This document shows, one piece after another, positions 60,344-64,000 of a stretch of 64,000 bases of DNA. A program made the position numbers and the translations under genes. Location of the stretch: the NCBI RefSeq assembly GCF_000373385.1, contig NZ_KB891333.1, positions 62,001-126,000 of the forward strand, written 5' to 3'. Under the pieces are notes generated by a model. That model worked only from the letters and a program-made list of their open reading frames with translations. It had not been told where the DNA came from and ran no database searches. Numbering within the stretch: position 1 is the first letter of the stretch; the number at the start of each line of letters is the position of its first letter. This DNA is from Thiobacillus thioparus DSM 505 (GTDB lineage Bacteria > Pseudomonadota > Gammaproteobacteria > Burkholderiales > Thiobacillaceae).

Positions 60344-61537
60344 TCAGCGCGGCTTCACGCGCACACTGTCACGGATCGTTTCGTCCGGATGCGCCACCAC
60401 CCGGTCGCCGGCCTTGAGCCCCGACAGCACCTGGGTCACCAGCCCGGCACGCTGGCCGATTTCGACCGGTGTCTGGCGGGCGTGTCGACCATCCAGCCTA
60501 AATGCCGCCCACCCCGAGCCGAGCCGGAACAATGCGCTGGTCGGCAGTTGCAGCACGTCCTGGCCTTCCCACAGCACGAAACGCGCCTCCACCCGGTAGC
60601 CGTCGCCGAGCCGTGCCCACGCCTCACGCGGCGAAGTGAAGTCGACGATGACGCGCACCCGCTGCTCCTCGACGCCGAGCGCGGAGATTTTCGTGAAGCC
60701 GCCCGGCTCGACGACGCGTACCCTGCCCTCGATCGATTGGTCGCCACCCCAGCGATCCAGGATCACCTTCGATCCCGACACGATCTTCACCGCATCGGTG
60801 GACAGCACTTCCACCTCGGCTTCCAGGCTTTCGGGATTGCCGATCTCGAGCAGAGGCTGGCCGGCCGTCACCGGGCCTTCGCTTTCATGCTGCACCCTGA
60901 GCACGCGTGCAGCCACCGGCGCATGCACCTGCAGCGCTTCGGCCGCACCGCCGGCCTGCAGATGCGCGGTGCTGGCCGCCGCCGCGCGCGCCGTCTCCAG
61001 GTCGAACCGCGCCACCCTGACCGCATACTGCGCAGCCTGCTCCGCCGCGCGGGCACGGGTTTCTGCGCTTCGCGCAGTATCGAGTGCCTGGGCGGAGACG
61101 AAATTCGACTGCCGCAGGGATTCGGCGCGGCCGCGCTCCTGCTGCGCCAGCTCTGCGGCGGCGACGGCGGCGCGCGCATTTTCCTGCGCCACCACCAGCG
61201 CGGCCTGTGCGGCGCTCACCTGCGCCTGGGCCTGCACGCGGGTGCGCGGATCGAGCGCCACCGAGCGCGCCGGCTCGATCACTGTGAGAACCTGGCCGGC
61301 GGCAACGGCATCACCGGCCTTGAGATCGATGCGCCGCGCATAGCCGGCGACCGGTGCCGACACCAGGTAGCGCTCGCGCACCCGGGTCTTGCCTTCCTCC
61401 TCCACCGTCACTGTGAGCGGCGCCCGTTTCACCTCTGCGACATCGACCGGCACCGCACGCGGCATGAAGCCGATCACGAGGCCCACGGCCACCACCGCAG
61501 CGATGGCGAGCATTCCGATTTTTGCGCGTAGCCGCAT
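60344..61537 (-). CDS. HlyD-family periplasmic adaptor of an ABC exporter
   Basis: A 397-residue membrane-fusion protein. N-terminal anchor (IGMLAIAAVVAVGLVIGFMP), barrel-sandwich halves (VSAPVAGYARRIDLKAGDAVAAGQ; QVHAPVAARVLRVQHESEGPVTAG), a long Ala-rich coiled coil between them and a beta-barrel (VEVLSTDAVKIVSGSKVILDRW). The ATG at 61537 lies 14 bp after the permease stop, so they form one export complex with an ATPase that must lie elsewhere. Confidence 0.86.
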   Translation of the reverse strand: MRLRAKIGMLAIAAVVAVGLVIGFMPRAVPVDVAEVKRAPLTVTVEEEGKTRVRERYLVSAPVAGYARRIDLKAGDAVAAGQVLTVIEPARSVALDPRTRVQAQAQVSAAQAALVVAQENARAAVAAAELAQQERGRAESLRQSNFVSAQALDTARSAETRARAAEQAAQYAVRVARFDLETARAAAASTAHLQAGGAAEALQVHAPVAARVLRVQHESEGPVTAGQPLLEIGNPESLEAEVEVLSTDAVKIVSGSKVILDRWGGDQSIEGRVRVVEPGGFTKISALGVEEQRVRVIVDFTSPREAWARLGDGYRVEARFVLWEGQDVLQLPTSALFRLGSGWAAFRLDGRHARQTPVEIGQRAGLVTQVLSGLKAGDRVVAHPDETIRDSVRVKPR

Positions 61538-61551
61538 AGCTGTCGTTGTTC

Positions 61552-63921
61552 CTATTCGCGTGTTTTCAGAACTGCCACCAGATCCAGCCGGCCAAGGCGT
61601 CGCCAGAGCAGAAGCCCGGACAGCAGCGCCGAGACGATGACGACACTCGCCCCCATGGCGTAGTTTTCCGGCGTCAGGATCAGCGGCAGCCGGTACAGTT
61701 CGCTCTGGAACGCCACCACCAGGATGCCGACCAGGCCGACGCCGACCAGGAAGCCGACCGGAATCGCCGCCAGCGTCAGCAGCGCCAGCTCTCCCAGCAG
61801 GATATAGGCGATCTCGCCGCGGGTGAAGCCCAGCACCCGCAGGCTGGCAAGCTCGCGCCCGCGTTCCGACAGCGCGATGCGCGCGCTGTTGTAGACCACC
61901 CCGAAACCGATGGCGCCCGCGAGAACCGTGGCCACCAGGTTGTAGAACAGGATGAATTCGCCGATCGTGGCGTAGAAGCTCTGGACCGCCGTCTTGTTGG
62001 CGACCATGCCGAGCACGCGCGGGCGCTCGTGCAGCCTGGCATAGAGTTCCGGCTCGGTGCCCGGCTCCACCGCCAGGTAGGCACCGGTCACTGTATTGCC
62101 CTCGCGCATCAGTGCATTCACCGAGTCCTTCTGCATGTAGGCCGACACGCCCAGATACTGCTGGGTGATGCCGAGCACCGGCACCTGCCGCACCGGCCGG
62201 CTGCCTTCCAGCACCTCCACCGTCAACATGTCGCCCGGCTTCACGTGCAGGATGTCGTTTGCCAGGTAATCGGTGAGCACCACCCCGCCCGGCGGCACCG
62301 CCACCGGCTTCAGCCGGCTGTCGAGCGAGCGGTGCAGCCGGCCTTCCGGCTGGATGCCGAACAGCGCGGCGCGATGCCGGTACTGGCCGAAACGCAGGAT
62401 CGCCGGCACGTCGCGATAGCCTTCGACAAAGTCGACGCCAGGCAGTGCGGCGAGTTCGTGCAGCGCGCGGCCGGAGGTCGGATCGATGAACGCCAGTGCG
62501 AGATCCTCGCGCGAGGCCTGGCGGAACTGCACGTCGACCATGAAATCGATCGCGCCCTTCTGGTAGTTGCCCACCATCATCAGGCCGCAGGCACAGGCGA
62601 TGCCGAGCACGGTCAAGAGCGACTTCAGCGGGCGCCGCCCGATGTGGCGCAGGATCATCCGCGACGGCGCGGCCAGCCAGCGCTGCAGTCCGATGCGCTC
62701 GACCAGGCTGGTGCGATATCGCGCCGGCATCTCCGGGCGCATGCCTTCGGCCGGCGGCAACCGCACCGCGCGCATGACGGACACCAGGGTGCCGCTCACG
62801 GCCGCCAGCGCCGACACCGCCAGCGCGATCAGCACCGTGCCTGGCTGCAGCCGGTAATCGAGATAGGGAAAGCGGAAGGTCGTTTCGCTGTAGACATGCG
62901 ACAGCCCCTGGCCGAACCAGGTGCCGAGCGCCACCCCGGCCGCCACGCCAAGCAGCGCCATCAGCAGCACCATCTTGACGTAGTGCGTGCCGATCGCCGC
63001 ATAGCTGTAGCCGAATGCCTTGAGGATGGCGATCTGCTCGCGCTGCAGCGCAATGAGCCGGCTCAGCACGACGTTCAGCAGGAAAGCGGCGACGCCGAGG
63101 AAGATGGCCGGGAAAATGGTGGCCATGGTGCGCAGTTGCTTCAATTCCTCGCTGAGAAAGCGGTTGGAAAACTGATCTTTTCGTCCATAGGCACCGGTAC
63201 CGCCGTAGTCGGCCAGGATCGCGTCGACGCGGTCGATCACGTCCTGCTCGTTGGCGTCGCGCGCCAGCGTCAGACTGACCTGGTTGAACGCGCCTTTCAT
63301 GTCGTAGGCGATGCCGAGCGCGTTGCGCGCCATCCACAGCACGCCGTAACGCTTGAAATCGGGAAACATGGCGCCCGGCGCGATCTGGTAGACGTATTCC
63401 GGCGACACTGCGACGCCGACGACGGTGAGTGTCTTGCGCTTGCCGTGGATGATGGCGGCGAGCGTGTCGCCGGGCTGCAGATGGTGGGCATCGGCGAAGG
63501 TGTCGGACACCACCACCTCGTCCGTGCTCCATGGCTGCACCGAGCGTCCGCGCTTGAAATACAGACGGTTGAGCTGCGCCTCGCCGACGTCCGGCAGGGA
63601 CAGGATCTGGCCGGTGATCGGATCGGAAAACCCGGCCACTTCCAGCTTCACTCCGGCCCTCACCCGCGTTTCCAGCCGTTCCACCCCTGGCACGCCGGCG
63701 AGCCGTTCCGCCACCGGCTGGGGGGCGCGCTTGAGGCCGGCGAATACGTCGGCGAAACGGTATTCACCATAGAAGCGGTCGCGCGTGCCGACCAGCGAAT
63801 CGTAGGTGGACAGTGACATCACCATGGTCGCGACGCCGCCCATGATGACCGCCGCAATCGCCAGCACCTGCCCGCGCATGTGCCAGAGATCACGGAAGAG
63901 TTTGCGGTCGAGCGCCTTCAT
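61552..63921 (-). CDS. FtsX-like ABC transporter permease (two FtsX domains)
   Basis: A 789-residue permease: N-terminal membrane segment (GQVLAIAAVIMGGVATMVM), a periplasmic MacB-like domain, a first FtsX region near residue 270-400 (IFPAIFLGVAAFLLNVVLSRLI), a second periplasmic part and a C-terminal FtsX region (NLVATVLAGAIGFGVVYNSARI, LALLTLAAIPVGFLVGVGLVGI). It belongs with the HlyD adaptor downstream; such systems expel lipids or peptides. Its ATG overlaps the upstream gene's stop (ATGA). Confidence 0.88.
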   Translation of the reverse strand: MKALDRKLFRDLWHMRGQVLAIAAVIMGGVATMVMSLSTYDSLVGTRDRFYGEYRFADVFAGLKRAPQPVAERLAGVPGVERLETRVRAGVKLEVAGFSDPITGQILSLPDVGEAQLNRLYFKRGRSVQPWSTDEVVVSDTFADAHHLQPGDTLAAIIHGKRKTLTVVGVAVSPEYVYQIAPGAMFPDFKRYGVLWMARNALGIAYDMKGAFNQVSLTLARDANEQDVIDRVDAILADYGGTGAYGRKDQFSNRFLSEELKQLRTMATIFPAIFLGVAAFLLNVVLSRLIALQREQIAILKAFGYSYAAIGTHYVKMVLLMALLGVAAGVALGTWFGQGLSHVYSETTFRFPYLDYRLQPGTVLIALAVSALAAVSGTLVSVMRAVRLPPAEGMRPEMPARYRTSLVERIGLQRWLAAPSRMILRHIGRRPLKSLLTVLGIACACGLMMVGNYQKGAIDFMVDVQFRQASREDLALAFIDPTSGRALHELAALPGVDFVEGYRDVPAILRFGQYRHRAALFGIQPEGRLHRSLDSRLKPVAVPPGGVVLTDYLANDILHVKPGDMLTVEVLEGSRPVRQVPVLGITQQYLGVSAYMQKDSVNALMREGNTVTGAYLAVEPGTEPELYARLHERPRVLGMVANKTAVQSFYATIGEFILFYNLVATVLAGAIGFGVVYNSARIALSERGRELASLRVLGFTRGEIAYILLGELALLTLAAIPVGFLVGVGLVGILVVAFQSELYRLPLILTPENYAMGASVVIVSALLSGLLLWRRLGRLDLVAVLKTRE

Positions 63922-64000
63922 CGCGGGTGACGCCGTTCCCAGTGCCGGTAGAACAGCTGCTTGGCCCACAGCATGACCGCGAGATAGGCGGCGACGATGC
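63918..64000 (-). CDS. C-terminal fragment of an unidentified gene at the window edge
   Basis: Twenty-six residues (ending AKQLFYRHWERRHPR) are visible before a TGA that overlaps the permease start as ATGA, a typical operon junction. The hydrophobic part followed by a basic tail suggests the end of a membrane protein. Too little is present to name it. Confidence 0.5.
   Translation of the reverse strand, partial: IVAAYLAVMLWAKQLFYRHWERRHPR

Noticed and set aside
60344-63532. A single 1062-codon open frame on the minus strand that reads through into a HlyD protein
   Set aside because: Its first ~660 codons are an Arg/Ala-rich antisense-style frame overlapping the permease. Only the part from 61537 down has HlyD features and a proper N-terminal anchor.

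Overview
The window looks like a chromosomal segment of a GC-rich, chemolithotrophic sulfur-oxidising betaproteobacterium, probably Thiobacillus-like. This is inferred from the two-subunit pyruvate carboxylase, the divergent rluC/rne pair, Sox cytochromes and overall gene style; no 16S rRNA is present. Almost all of it is coding, with one tRNA (Asn), no IS element with a recognisable transposase, no CRISPR array and no intact prophage.

Layout. 0-19 kb is core: pycAB, maf-type pyrophosphatase, an RsmI-like methylase, rof/sppA/Rieske/gph/rluC on the minus strand, rne, an ECF sigma factor upstream of a Tat-exported ferritin-like protein and cytochrome c, a low-Mr phosphatase with uvrB, aspC, a YihY-cNMP fusion, a Y-family polymerase and tRNA-Asn. 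19-32 kb is accessory: an orphan XRE regulator, a TPR/O-GlcNAc-transferase-like protein, and a nine-gene minus-strand cluster (DegT aminotransferase, NeuD-like acyltransferase, acyl-AMP ligase, Gfo/Idh oxidoreductase, acyl carrier protein, class III aminotransferase, two methyltransferases, Fe-alcohol dehydrogenase) that looks like biosynthesis of a surface sugar or acyl decoration. 32-40 kb holds small metabolic genes (rhodanese, HIT, LysR, two YceI, DODA-type dioxygenase, old-yellow-enzyme, esterase, MFS exporter). 40-42 kb is a Fur-boxed FTR1 iron-uptake operon.

41.9-59.5 kb is the standout: 15 consecutive minus-strand genes built around a homologue of the trinuclear-copper thiocyanate dehydrogenase (TcDH). 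The TcDH transcription unit carries a redoxin lacking its CxxC, TcDH, a secreted His-containing protein, a secreted pentapeptide-repeat protein, SoxX, monoheme SoxA, a SoxK-like protein and a His-rich outer-membrane barrel. Upstream on the same strand are a heavy-metal RND pump with two adaptors, a membrane histidine kinase, an NtrC-type sigma-54 activator, a DUF302 protein and Cu/Zn superoxide dismutase. I find sigma-54 (-24/-12) promoters before the RND operon, DUF302, sodC (weaker) and the redoxin-TcDH operon. Three of them carry the same palindrome (GTTTC-N5-GRAAY) upstream, and two of these sit at exactly the same distance. The simplest reading is a self-contained, sigma-54-controlled periplasmic thiocyanate-oxidation and copper-handling regulon: TcDH converts SCN- to cyanate and sulfur, SoxXAK may take up the sulfur, and the pump, SodC and copper-related proteins manage metal and redox stress.

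59.7-64 kb returns to GC-richer sequence with a phosphoribosyltransferase and an FtsX-type ABC permease/HlyD adaptor pair that runs off the right edge.
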